A DNA stretch of 64,000 nt from Larix kaempferi (GCA_027924585.1 BSBM01000125.1:7073001-7137000), one strand, 5' to 3'; numbered from the stretch's first letter, positions 1 through 10,515 are shown. Notes: a model not told the origin generated them from the sequence alone. Numbers and translations are program-made.

Positions 1-958
1 CTCCTGGTGAGGGACCTACAGGAGCCATCAGTGCAGGCCATGGCGGCATGTGTGGTTCGGGTATTGGGGTCCCAGTCACCTGAGAAGGTGTCGGGGGGCC
101 AGATGCAGATGGTAGAGCGCGTGCTGGATGGGGTGTACTACGCGTGGGGCCAGATGTTCTTGACCTGTGTTCAGCGGCAGCTGACGGCAGTGAAGGAAGC
201 TGGCAAGGGATTTTGTTATGGTTCTTTCTTGTGTGCCTTCTTTATGGAGAGGGTACCCACCCTGCGGCCACGGGTGTCGATCAGGGCAAGAGGCTTGAGG
301 GAGCCGCGGATGGTACGATGGGGCGAGATGATGCGCCGCCGTGGTGGCGGTGATGTTGGCAGGTATTTTACGCAGGAGTTGTACCTGCAGTGGCTCCAGA
401 TACCATTGAAACTGGACAACTTCCCATATAGGGACATGGACTACACGGGAGATCCAGAGGCGCCACGAGCGCCAGGATAGGCATAGGGTCCCGACGGTAC
501 GTATGGTTTTACTTGCATGTTATGGATGTCAAGTTTTATATATATGATAGTAAATTGATATACTGTGACTAACATATGGGTGATCTGCAGATGTGGGTCT
601 GAGGCCGCCGCCAGGACATGTGGCACGGAGGGGGATTGTGGCCGTTCCAGCTCTGCCTGGGAGAAGGGAGGTCCGTCGCCGCGATGCGGAGGGGACACTG
701 GAGTCAGTCCGGGCACTACTAGACCGTTTGCTGATAGGGGTGACTGACGAGGGATGGTGGGATGTCGATCCAGACGTGGTTCAGGATTGCATGAGGGCAC
801 CCCGAGAGTTCAGATCCATAGCGATCCGGGTGGCGATCTTGGTGGACCGGGCACAGGCACAGGAGCCCGTAGGAGTTGAGGACTTACCGGAGGAGGAGCG
901 AGGGGAGGACTCAGAGGCAGCTGATGCAGGCAGTGATGCAGGATACGACTCTCATTAG
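1..958 (+). pseudogene. Antisense accessory ORF, unknown family, two exons
   Basis: The frame is open from base 1, so the 5' end lies outside the window. The first part runs to a TAG at 478-480. A good donor (G|GTACGT, cut after 496) and acceptor (GATCTGCAG, cut after 590) would join it in phase to a second open stretch, 591-958, ending in TAG. Two in-frame TAG codons (478 and 484) lie just before the donor, so this copy looks inactivated or the terminal exon structure differs. The first part is rich in Arg and Trp with a 'GSFLCAFFMERVPTLRPRV' stretch and a DNFPYRDMDYTGDPE-like end; the second ends in an acidic tail. This loosely recalls plant mobile-domain type proteins carried by transposons, but I cannot assign it. 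It lies downstream of integrase and RNase H and opposite to them, the usual place for an accessory antisense ORF. Confidence 0.45.
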
Positions 959-1110
959 GGAGTACAGGGGACTCCCCCCGATTTTTGTATCTACGGCATG
1001 TATTTTGATGAGGCTTTAGGGATGTATAGCCATTTTTTTGTATAGCTAAGTACAGGGGTACTCAGGACATGTATAGCACTGAACATGTATTTTTTGATAT
1101 ATATATATAT

Positions 1111-1313
1111 GCACGTGGATGCAGCTTTTTGTATGATGTTGTTTTAGTTGTACGCATGTGGATGCGCTTTATGATTTGTGATATGTTTACATTGCACGTG
1201 GATGCAAGTAGGCTAGGATGTTGGGCACGTGGATGCCCCTTGTGTATTTTATGTGATGCAACATGATGTATGTATGATTAGGCATGTGGATGCCCCTATG
1301 GATATGCATGTGG
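1111..1313. repeat. Cluster of GCAYGTGGATGC motifs
   Basis: GCACGTGGATGC or GCATGTGGATGC occurs at 1111-1122, 1154-1165, 1194-1205, 1225-1236 and 1282-1293, with a partial copy at 1306. Three copies contain CACGTG, the plant G-box core. Spacing is irregular (31-57 bp), so this is a motif cluster rather than a clean tandem array. It sits between the antisense ORF and the RNase H gene. Confidence 0.6.
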
Positions 1314-1405
1314 TTTATGTACATAGATGCAAATGTTGATGCGATGCAATCTTTTTGGGTTTTTATATATTTTTATGAGATGTTATGGGATGATGATGCA
1401 TGATG

Positions 1406-1834
1406 TTACATGGTGTGATTGATATGCCAATCTAGGATGTTGTTGGCCATTTGATCTGCGACACTATTTTGGGTTCTGGGGACATGTGTGAATGTTATGG
1501 ATTCAAACTGTCGGCTGAGTTGTTTTGCGTGCAGGAATTTTCGAAAAAGGCAGGGATCACGCACTTGGTAGCAGTTGTTGAGTTGGGAGACAAGTAGCTG
1601 GGAGTCGAGGAACACATGAAGGTGACATATGCCCATATGGAGGGCAGCAGTCAAGAGACCGGTCACAGCATCATACTCTGCCTGGTTATTGGTAGCAGCG
1701 CCTATACATATTCCATCAAGGTGAATCATCTCGTTGGAAGGGGAGTACAAGACCCATGCTGCAGAAGCCAGGTTGGGAGACCAGCGGCTTGAGCCATCAG
1801 TGAAGCCAGTGTAACAAGGTGGAAGATAGTCCAT
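1406..1834 (-). CDS. Archaeal-type RNase H (aRNH) downstream of integrase
   Basis: 142 codons, uninterrupted from ATG to stop. The four catalytic acids of an RNase HI fold are visible: D13 in GFTDGSS, E53 in TNNQAEYDA, D77 in VFLDSQLL and D127 in NSVADQMAN. The TNNQAEY and HVPRTQN signatures match the archaeal-type RNase H acquired by Tat elements, distinct from the classical Ty3 RNase H. It would degrade the RNA of RNA/DNA hybrids during reverse transcription. In Tat elements this domain normally lies between RT/RNase H and integrase; here it follows the integrase stop (1939) after 104 bp and is in another frame. A pyrimidine-rich tract ending TGATTACAG abuts the ATG and could be a 3' splice site, but no donor in matching phase is clear in the integrase tail. 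It is the only intact domain of the element. Confidence 0.8.
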   Translation of the reverse strand: MDYLPPCYTGFTDGSSRWSPNLASAAWVLYSPSNEMIHLDGICIGAATNNQAEYDAVTGLLTAALHMGICHLHVFLDSQLLVSQLNNCYQVRDPCLFRKFLHAKQLSRQFESITFTHVPRTQNSVADQMANNILDWHINHTM

Positions 1835-1938
1835 CTGTAATCATGCAGAAATGATGAATGTAAGATGATGGTAAAAAAGGTGAAAAACAAAAAAGAGAGC
1901 AAACTGTACAATGCGGACCAATGAGGTCGCGGTTTCAT

Positions 1939-3921
1939 TTATGGGTAAAAACGCTTAAGATACAACCCATTACGGGGGTTGCGCAAAGGATGGCCTTCGG
2001 AGTCGGCTAAGATGTATGCCCCCTTGCCGAGGCAGGTCTGCACGATGTAAGGGCCTTGCCACATTGATTCAAACTTCCCTTTACCGGTTTTGTCATGGGC
2101 TTGGTCATAGGCGAGGACGAGGTCCCCTTCGTGGAAAGTTCGAGGGTGAACATGTTTTTCATAACCGGCTTTGGACCGGTTCTTAGCAGCCTCAATGTTC
2201 TGGAGAGTGGCACGACGGTCTTCATCAACTTGTTCGAGTGTCAGCAAACGCTGCTTGAGGGGGGAGGTGTCGGGGAGAAGCTGAACGGCGATATGTAGGG
2301 CAGGAATCTGACACTCGATGGGGAGGACAGACTCTACACCGTGAACTAAATGAAATGGGGTAAAACCAGTGGCAGTCTTAGTGGAAGTACGGTAAGCCCA
2401 TAAGGCGGGGAACAACATGTGGTTCCAATTGGACTTATGCTTGTCAACAGTTCATTGGAGGATGGTTTTTAATATTTTGTTAATGGCCTCTACTTGACCG
2501 TTCCCTTGGGGGTAATAAGCAGAGGAAAATTGGTGTTCAAATTTGAGGAGGGTGGATAACTCACGCCAGACGGCATCTTCGAAGTGTGAACCATGGTCTG
2601 AGACCAACTGTTTAGGGACCCCGAATCGAGTGATAACATGGTTGAAAAAGAAACGGGCAGCAGTGTCAGCGGTACAATTGAAGGTAGGCATGGCTTCCGC
2701 CCATTTGGTGAAGTAATCAACGGCGACAATGATATACTTGTGGCCGTTGGCAGACGGGGGTCTACACTCCATGAAGTCGATGGCCCACTTACAAAAGGGA
2801 CCAACGGTGACGACTGGGTGTAACGGAGTAGGTGGTGTCCGGGCCTTGGGGGCAAAAAATTGATAGTTATGGCAATGCTTGACCGCAGTGATGCAGTCGG
2901 TGAAAAGTGTGGGCCAGAAGTATCCGGTGCGGACAACCTTTTGGGCAGTGGCCATCCCTGAGAAATGGGCTCCGCAGGCGCCGCTATGACAGTCGTTAAG
3001 GACGTGTTCAGCTTCCGCGTGTGTAAGGCAACGACGAAGAATGGTGTCAACCCCTCGCCGGTAAAGGACATCGCCTAAGAGGAGATATTGAGAGGCCTGG
3101 TGACGGATGTGACGGCGTCCATTACGGGTGACTTTGGGTCTGAACTTCTGCGTGCGCAGGTATAACAAAATATCACCATACCATGGATCATCAGACGAGA
3201 TAGTGAACAGGTGATTGTCGGGTAACTCATTGGAGATTGGTTTGGCTGGGAGAAGGGAAGGGAGATCAGTAATGAGATGGGCAAGCACGAGGGCTTTAGT
3301 GCTCTTAGGTGTTCGGAAAGTAAGGTCATATTCCTGGAGGATAATGACCCATTTGGCAACACGACCTTGCAGGAGCCGCCGGTTTAGAAGATATACCATG
3401 GGGTTAGAGTCGGCGACGACTGTGGTATGACTCATTAAGATATAGTGTCGCAATTTTTGGACGGAAAAGACCACTGCTAGGGCTAGTCTCTCCTCATATG
3501 GGTAACGTAGGGGAGGACCAGACAAGGTCTGGCTGACGTAGTAAAGTACGTGTTCTTAGTGAGAGGCGTCTTCTTGAACCAAGACTCTGGACACGGGCAT
3601 TCTCAGATGCCGAGACGTATAGGATGAAGTCCTGGGAGAAATCCGGGAGGGGGAGATCAGAGGGGCTTGTGTGAGAGCTTTCTTGAGGGCTTCGAATGCA
3701 GCTTCTGCTTGCTCATCCCAGACGAAGGGTATGTGGGTACGGAGCAGGCGCAAGAAAACATGAATGGTAGTGACGTAATCAGGAACGAAGCGTCGAAGGA
3801 AATTGGATCGCCCCTGCAGACTTTGGAGTTGCCGGAGCGTGCAAGGAGAGGGAAGGTCTAAGATGGCTTGGAATTTCAGAGGATCAACAGCAATTCCTTT
3901 CTGGGAAACAATAAAACCCAA
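1939..3921 (-). pseudogene. Ty3 classical RNase H plus integrase, broken
   Basis: Tail of the pol polyprotein. RT thumb/RNase H region (3921-about 3250) contains YPYEERLALAVVFSVQKLRHY and a connection-like segment; the usual first RNase H aspartate region (about 3600) is frame-damaged. A TAA at 3556-3558 interrupts the frame. Integrase follows in the 357-codon stretch 3525-2452: zinc-finger His180 and His187, Cys218, but Tyr221 where the second cysteine of CxxC is expected; catalytic D250, D310 and E346 are all kept (AIDFMEC, LVSDHGSHF, NGQVEAINK). A TGA after KTILQ (about 2449) again breaks it; the C-terminal domain continues in the same frame from about 2448 to the stop at 1939-1941 (LWAYRTS, KFESMWQGPYIV). 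Role: insertion of cDNA into the genome; not functional as it stands. Confidence 0.9.
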
Positions 3922-4005
3922 GCGGATTTGATATTTGTGACAATGTAGAAAAACTTGTGTGGGTTCAAGCGGGATTTGATATTTGCGACAACGCAGAAAA
4001 ACTTG
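3921..4005. repeat. 47-bp tandem duplication inside RT/RNase H hinge
   Basis: The stretch 3921-3957 (AGCGGATTTGATATTTGTGACAATG...) recurs as 3968-4005 with a few changes, an offset of 47 bp. It duplicates the segment just after the YLDD block and changes the frame between RT and RNase H. Confidence 0.7.
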
Positions 4006-4015
4006 CCGAAGGTCG

Positions 4016-4518
4016 TTAAGGTGGTCTGATCATTTCCGGGGAACGAGTTGTAAGGTCATCAAGGTAGACTAGCAGGATATGGACCAAGTCGTGAAAGCAA
4101 TAGGTCATGGCCCGCTGGAAGGTGGCACCAGCATTTTTGAGGCCAAAAGGCATAACGCGATAGGAAAAGGTGCCCCATGGGGTAGTGAAGGCAGTTTTGT
4201 ACTGGTCTTCCTTATGTATCTGAATCTGGTTGTATCCGAAAAAACCATCCATGAAGGAGAGGACCTCATGCCCCGCACACGCATCTATGAGCTGGTCGAT
4301 AAATGGCGTGGGGAAGTTGTCCTTGGGACAAGCACGGTTTAAATCGCGGAAGTCAGTGCATACTCGGATGGTGCCTTGTTTTTTATTAACGGGAACGGGG
4401 TTTGAAACCCAAGTGGTATAGGCAATAGGATAAATGAACCCTGCCTTGCGAAGCTTCTCAATCTCGGCTTTAACAGCTGGGAGCTTTGAGGGATGAATGG
4501 GACGCTGTTTCTGACGGA
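4016..4518 (-). pseudogene. Ty3 reverse transcriptase, frameshifted
   Basis: Reverse transcriptase palm region in one frame from about 4518 to 4016. Visible motifs are FRDLNRACPKDNFPTP-like residues near 4345-4300, then GYNQIQIHKEDQYKTAF, PFGLKNAGATFQRAM and the catalytic LVYLDD (YLDD at 4055-4066). Both catalytic aspartates are present. The upstream part enters through an 8-9 nt C/G homopolymer (4519-4527), where the reading frame changes, and leaves through a second shift just after YLDD. It would copy element RNA into DNA. Degenerate copy, not active. Confidence 0.9.
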
Positions 4519-5509
4519 CGGGGGGGGTACATCAGGCCATGTGTCAATGTGGTGCTCGATAATGGCGGGGTCAAGACCGGGCATTTTAGTATAGGACCAG
4601 GCAAAGACATCACATAATTCTCGGAAGAGTTTGCGGTACTCCTCAATCTCTTGTTCACTGCAGGAGGCTCCTAAGGCAATGCATTCATTGACGCCAGGTG
4701 GGTCAGAGATATCTATGTGGATGACGGGTGAGATGTTGGCCATGTTGCCCTCCTCGAAGGCGTCAGGAGCAGGAATAGGGTCCTTGAACCAGTCGACCTT
4801 GGTGGGAAGGAAGTCTTTGGACTCAACCGTGAATTGGGTAGCTGTGCTAGAGGAGGATTCTTCTGGGAGGAAATACGAACGATGGTGCATGTCATCCCAG
4901 GGATACTCCGGGGCAGTGAGTGCCTCAAGAATCTCCTCATCAGTACTAAAAGTTTGGGCCATCAAATCGGTTGACATGGGAATGGTAGTGGAAGAGATCA
5001 TGTAAATGGTGTTGACCTCCCCGGATGGGGGTGAGATCGGGGGGTGAATCTCCTCAATAGTGGTTGGTGCCGTCTCAAGATCCAGATTGTTCATCTCATA
5101 GAGAGCCGCCCTATAATCTGGGAGATCGGGAAAATGATGTGAGTAGTGCCCGTAAACACCGCATATAGCACAGGGGTGGTTGGTACGCAGGGATTTATCT
5201 TTAGGCTTGGGGGTGGGGTTTAGTTCGACAACCGGGATGTTGGGGTCGTCATCGAGCATCTGCATGTGCTTCTGTAATGCTGGTAACTGTGGAAACTGAT
5301 GAGTTGCATGGCCTAACTCGTCGCACAACGAGCATTTGGGAGGAGCACAAAATACTGGGGGGTTTTTGACTATCTTGGGAGGTAGTACAGCAGTGTAAGG
5401 TTGGGGACCTCTGCCCCCAGTGGGTTTGGGAGTAGGGGGAGGAGTCGTGGAGGATGAAGGGGGTAGAGACACCGGGGGGTGGCTGAGTGGTAGTAGCCAT
5501 GGGTTGCAC
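4519..5509 (-). pseudogene. Polyprotein linker with two zinc-knuckle-like motifs
   Basis: Frame 5472-about 4520 lies between protease and RT and joins the protease frame through a shift at the six-G run 5474-5479. It starts Pro-rich, then has CSLCDELGHATHQF (about residue 48) and CAICGVYGHYSHHF (about residue 101), then an acidic region ending at the RT N-terminus (HIDTWPDVPP). The second motif, with its preceding LRTNHP, closely repeats the gag zinc knuckle at about 6960-7000, so a gag segment seems to have been duplicated into pol. Both motifs are CX2CX4H but have Phe where the last cysteine of a CCHC knuckle should be. Function unknown; nucleic-acid binding is the obvious guess. Confidence 0.65.
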
Positions 5510-5560
5510 CGGTTGGAGGACGACGCTTGGTGTCGACGGGGGAACGGGAGGCGAAAGGTA

Positions 5561-6520
5561 CTAGACGGGTAATCCCAAAGTTTGCCCAGGGAGGCTAAGG
5601 GTAGCCATAACTGGGGCGCTTACTACTCCCGATGGAGGGACTAGGAAGGGGATTGTATGGATAGGTGTAACACCAATGTGGCTAGGTACCAATGGTGGTT
5701 TAGGCAACAAGGGTGGTTGATTGTTAGGTGGTTGGTTATCGTGGGACAAGGTACATAAGTCAGACACTTCGGGCGTAGATGACGGGGGAGGAATGGATTG
5801 GAAGGTGGAGGTCATCGGCACGTTTGAGTAAACTCTAGGTCCCGTAGAGGAAACAAATGAGGTGGTGGCACGAGAAACAGGTTGTTCAACCATGGGGAGA
5901 ACATTTTCAGGTGCCGCGGGAGCACTGGGATCATAGTAGGTGAGCTGGTCAACCTTGACCACGCGTCCCTCATGGGGGAACATCATGGTGCGAAAAATGG
6001 AAGAGGCAACCACCCGCATGGCATACATGTAACTGCGACCAAGTAAAAGGTTATAATCCAATTGGGCATTGATTACCTCGATGTCAATAAGTACTGTTTT
6101 TCCACCTAACTGGACGGGGACATTGGGTAGGAGGCCTTGGGGCTGGGCCGACCGACCGTCGTAGGCGCGTAATGCAGTGGTGGACTGCTGGAGAGTAGGG
6201 GATCCCAACTTCTGCCATACGAATGTAGACATAACGCATGTGGAGGCACCTTCATCGATGATGCATCGATGGATGACAAGATTCTGAACGGAAACAGAAA
6301 CTTGTCATGCTAAGGAGGAAGGCAGGCGTGGTTCGGATTGGTCCAAATCAAATGCCATCAAATTCGAATCATGTGGGTCAATCGCCCCAATGGTGGAGAG
6401 TAGAGTCTTGCGCTGGGAAGGGCAGTTTTTCAAGACTTCTAATGCAGACATGGCTGCGGGAGATTGGGCTAAGTCATCGACGATGTTGTAGTTTGACGCA
6501 GCCCGCGCATTGGGGTTATT
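5561..6520 (-). pseudogene. Ty3 aspartic protease region
   Basis: The retropepsin active site is the DEGAS triplet region at 6256-6242, read IIDEGASTCVMS, a D-x-G-A-S variant of DSGA. Downstream are PVQLGGKTVLIDIEVI and LDYNLLLGRSYMYAM, the flap and the conserved LGR block. The same frame continues upstream to about 6520 (NIVDDLAQSPAAM), a segment commonly placed before protease in Ty3 polyproteins. A TGA (about 6309-6307) and the TAG at 5561-5563 interrupt it. A long Pro/Ser/Thr-rich spacer follows the protease core. Would cleave the polyprotein; this copy is dead. Confidence 0.8.
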
Positions 6521-6671
6521 GTTGATACGGCGAAGCGGGGAAACGAGGTGCTTTGGGAGCGCCCTCTAGTGGAGGTGGGGGTATGCGTAACGCTTGATCG
6601 GTGGGATGAGCATTAGGGGTTTTCTCAGCCGGAGGGGCTTCAGTGGTGGAGCCATATTGGTTCCGACGAGT

Positions 6672-8939
6672 CTAGAGGTTGACATCAGTGGATGACATCA
6701 TCAACAAGTGGTGGGTTCCCGAGTCAAACATGGGTTGATCGGGAGCAGCGTACGTGATCTGTTGTTGGGGTTGCACGTTGGCTTGAGGGGGAGCCAACGG
6801 CTGAGTGTTCACTATGCCTTGGGTTGGTAAGGGGTTTTGCAGAACCAAAGGAGGCTGCTGAGGCTGAGGGGGGTTAGGTGGCGCTTGAGGAGCTGCATGC
6901 CCTTGGCTATGGGCATCATCAACCCAAAGTTGCCGAGCTCGCTCCAAGTGTGGGAAAGCATGTGTGTAGTGGCCATAGACCCCGCAAATAGAACAAGGAT
7001 GGTTTGTTCGCAAATTGGGGTTTTTAGCCTGCTTGGGCGGGCGATCAGGGTTTTGGTTAGCAGGGGCCGCATTATTGTTGTCGGGGGGATTCGTCGGTTG
7101 ACCAGCTTGGTCTGCAGGTTGGTTGTTCCCACGATTACGGCCCTTGCCGCGGTTTTGTTGGCCCTGGTTGCGTTGGTTGTTCTGGTTTTGCTGTGGGTTT
7201 TGTTGGGCGTAAACTTGCCCTTGGGCAGCAGGTGGGTTCTGAGGTTGCACAGGTGCTGGAGCAGGCTACGGTGGATGGTATGTAGGTTGAGGCTGAGCAG
7301 GTGCAGCAACTTGAGGGGGTTGCTGATATGGCTGCGGAGTGGGTTGTGGGTTTGCCGCAGGGGCTGCCTATGGCGGGTAATAAGCTGGTTGGGCCTGAGA
7401 AGGCGCAGGAGCTGGTGTAGCCTGCTGGTGGTAATAGGGCTGAGGTGCGACTAGGGGGTTATAAGTAGGGGGCGCATGACCGAAGCACTGAGGTGGACAG
7501 CTGGGTCCATGGGAATGATGGTGATGTGTCATAGGAGCATATGAGTTGGTGGCCCCAGACTGTGAGGTGGCCCGCGAAAGGTCGGGGCCCGGGGTAGGAC
7601 GTGCTATGGAAAAGGGTTGGGGATGCGAAGAAACACGACCAATGATGCCGTCTACAGCGTGGGATGCCCCCGGCGCATCGTGATGGGAGGACTCGTCGCG
7701 AGGGGCGTCGGGTATAATGGTATAGAGGTAACCCGACTGGGCGTAAATGAGGTCGAACTGCTGTGCCTTAAGGATGGCCTCTTCTTCAGACTGGGGTCTT
7801 TCGGAAGCTACATCCTTAGCAATAACAGGAAGAAGGGACTTGAGGAACCAATCTAGGAAGATACGGTCGTCTAATTTGATCTTGCATAAGCTACGGCGTC
7901 TACGCCACTCATGAATGTGGTTCGTGATATGGGTAGCCGTGTTTTGTTTGCAAGATAGGAGTATCTCAACTCCCGCGTCATAACGAACAGGTAACTGGAA
8001 GAACTGCAGGAAGGTCGAGGCCAGGGAAGTAAAGGTGGCATGGGTCCCATGGGGTTGCTCGATATACCACTTGGCTGCAGAGCTAGTGAAGGTGCGCTGT
8101 AACAGACGGAGGCGAATAGAGTCATCCACTATGGAGTTGGAGGAACACCATAGATGGAAGGACATGATATGGTTTTTTGGGTCCTCACCCACCTTGCCCT
8201 CGAATTTAGGAATGTCCGAGGGGAGCTTGGTGGGCATATGAGGCCATGCAGGGTCGTGTCAGATAGGGTCGTTGGTTAGTCTGGCTAGATCAGGTAGGTT
8301 GAGGCTAGCCATGAATGGCAGACTGGAAGAAGGATGTGACACAGGAGTGGGTTGGACCAAGTTGGGGCCCATGCCCCCAAGTAGAGGGGCAGGGTTGGGA
8401 ATGTTGCCCCCAAGTGGGGGAACTAAGGTCGTATAGGATGGGCCTGCACCACCATGGGTAGTGTGAGCCACTGATGGAGTGGGGATAGGTATTCCCGCTG
8501 CGGGAATAGGTGCAGTGAGGGGAACGGTAGATGGGGGCCCCATGGAGGGCATACCCAAAGCAGGTGTAGTAACTGGTGTAGTGGTGGATGTGCCACCAAT
8601 GGTCCCTATAACAAAAGGAGTGGAAGTCGTGCCAGCCATGGGGCTAGTAGGGGCAGTGTAAATGGGGTTCTCAGACTCTACCTCAGAATCGGAGGTAAAG
8701 TAAGGAGCATCAATATCTGGTGACGGAGTCCTATGCTGCTCACGAGTGGAGTCAAGTGACAAGGCCCTAGATCTGTGATAAGTGGTATCAAGTGATGATG
8801 ATCTGTGGCGATGACGGGTGGTGTCAAGTGAACCGTGCTGTGGGGGATCACCCCTGAGGCGCCGAGGATGTCTCGGGGACTCAATGGTGACAGATGGTGT
8901 CGAATCTCTGTGGGTTGAGGTGAGTAAAAAACAGCTCAA
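6672..8939 (-). pseudogene. Tat-like gag polyprotein, three in-frame stops
   Basis: Read in one frame from the ATG at 8939: a 226-codon Ser/Pro/Thr/His-rich N-terminal part ends at a TGA (8261-8259); seven codons later the frame resumes with PTKLPSDIPKFEGKVGEDPKNH, the start of the Retrotrans_gag fold (about 8225-7650; DSIRLRLLQRTFTSSAAKWY, EEAILKAQQFDLIYAQSGY). TAG codons at 7370 and 7268 interrupt a Gln/Pro/Tyr-rich tail, which ends in a basic N/Q-rich region and a zinc-knuckle-like CSICGVYGHYTHAF. The stop positions fit CGA>TGA and CAG/TGG>TAG changes. Gag forms the particle and binds element RNA. Very low-complexity composition in the tail (Q, N, P). Confidence 0.85.
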
Positions 8940-9974
8940 AAAATCCTAATGCAACCGAGTGTGCAGAAGGAGAGCTAAAAAAGAAGGCACTCAGGCCAAC
9001 AACCAACTCAAAACACCTACTGCAACAGCTGTGCTACAATAAGTGGAGTATCAACAAAGATGGTCAGAATACCAACAAGCAGCAGGTTTCCTAGAAATAA
9101 AAAATGGTGGACTCACTAGACCAAAAGGAGGTAAGGGAGCATGCAAACACCTAACTAAAAGTATTCTGACTCAACTAGACATATCCTCTGCAAGGTGATG
9201 AAATCCAAGTCAGAAAATATGAATAGGAAAGCCAAGTGGCTAAGATATCCCCCTACCGGGAGGGACACCGGGTAGTCAATCCTAGAAGAATGGCAACTAA
9301 GATACCCCGTTCATGACACGTCCAGAAAGGTGAATCTGCCGTTTGGTCCTTTAACCGCAATACCCCTATACAGGGATATCCCGAGAACTGCGAAAGGTAG
9401 CCCTTCGGTTACTGAATGGAGTGCGGTATTCCACTCAGGCCTCCGGAACCAGTCTCCCGACTTCAACCCTCCTAAGGGAGAGGCCCTCTGATAAACTGGT
9501 CGTGACCGTGCCAAAAAGTACTAGGGGATTTTGGTTCCCTATTTGGACAACAACTATGTCTCAAGTGTAAGTAACCGAGGGGTGTTATTGGAAGCCTATC
9601 CCCCCGATCCTACCTAACTACAAAGATTCTTTTGTGTTCCCCAAGTGGGGTTAGAATATTGGTTGAGTTAGGTACTTTTTAAGGCTCACTTGAATTATGT
9701 GACAGAGTGTGTGCTCGTGAGGTAATGAACCCAAAATAGAAGTGCCACAAAGGGGGCAACTTCTAACTATCAATAATACTGAAATTGAAATTTTAACTTG
9801 CAAAATTTTCTGAATTAAAAATGCTGAAATTTTAAAAAGATTCTGTAAAGGGAACATAAATTATGTTGCAGAAAGGTTGTAGGGAAGTGGGGCTGCAGGT
9901 AGGACAGAGGGCTTTTCAGATGCAGAAAATATTGCAGTAAAAGGGGCTGGGCTCAAATTAGGGAAAAAATGCAG
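8940..9974 (-). other. Leader of Tat-like element, no gene seen
   Basis: Untranslated leader between the repeat block and the gag ATG. I see no convincing ORF; 9311-9514 holds a short open frame without recognisable content. Sequence is AT-rich with a few GC blocks. Confidence 0.5.
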
Positions 9975-10385
9975 AAATCAGACCGCGGGTCTGTGGCGAA
10001 TCAGAACATGCGGACCGCGGGTTTAAGGGAAACAGACGCGGACAGGTCACGACTATTGGGCCGATACTCGCAGTTGGGAAGCAGGAAACAGGGAAAAAGA
10101 CGCAGTCGGGTCGCGGGAAAAAGGATAACAAACGCAGTCGGGACGCCGGAAAGGGGCTGAAAGCCGCAGTCGGGATGCGGGAAAATGGCCGACAGGCGCA
10201 GTCAGATCGCAGCAAACAGGATGATTAGCCGCGGTCGGATCGCAGGTAATAGACTTGAATCCGCGGGCAGGGCGTCGGAAACAGTTTGAGAGCCGCGGTC
10301 GGGTCGCATGTAAAGGCCTGAAAGATGCGGTCGGGACGCGACTGCAGAGGGAAAAAACGCGGTGTATGGCGGCTGAAAGGGACAG
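9975..10385. repeat. GC-rich degenerate tandem repeat in leader
   Basis: About ten degenerate units of 35-42 bp built on GCCGCGGTCGGGTCGCGG followed by an A-rich spacer and a TGAAA/GAAA stretch. CpG density is far above the surroundings. It lies just inside the primer site, in the 5' leader. Confidence 0.8.
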
Positions 10386-10430
10386 CCGAAAGGAAATTTT
10401 TTTTAAACTGAAACCAGAAATTCAAAATCT

Positions 10431-10443
10431 AGGGGAGTCGCCA
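10431..10443 (-). other. Primer binding site of Tat-like element
   Basis: On the minus strand, four bases after the LTR end (CTACA-GTTT), the sequence reads TGGCGACTCCCCT. TGGCGACTCC at this place is the familiar primer site of Tat/Ogre-type elements; the exact tRNA is not determined here. Confidence 0.75.
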
Positions 10444-10487
10444 AAACTGTAGCTAGGGTTTTACCCCTAGCTTGTGCAAATCACCAC

Positions 10488-10515
10488 CTACTAAGGAGAA
10501 GGGACTCCTTAGTAG
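10488..10515. other. Perfect 11-bp stem-loop in LTR
   Basis: CTACTAAGGAG (10488-10498), loop AAGGGA, then CTCCTTAGTAG (10505-10515). A second weaker hairpin, CTAGGG/CCCTAG, lies at 10453-10470. In the sense transcript both fall near the LTR 3' end beside the primer site. Confidence 0.7.

Noticed and set aside
6837-7454. 205-codon plus-strand frame rich in Leu/Arg/Val
   Set aside because: Antisense shadow of the Gln/Asn/Pro-rich gag tail.
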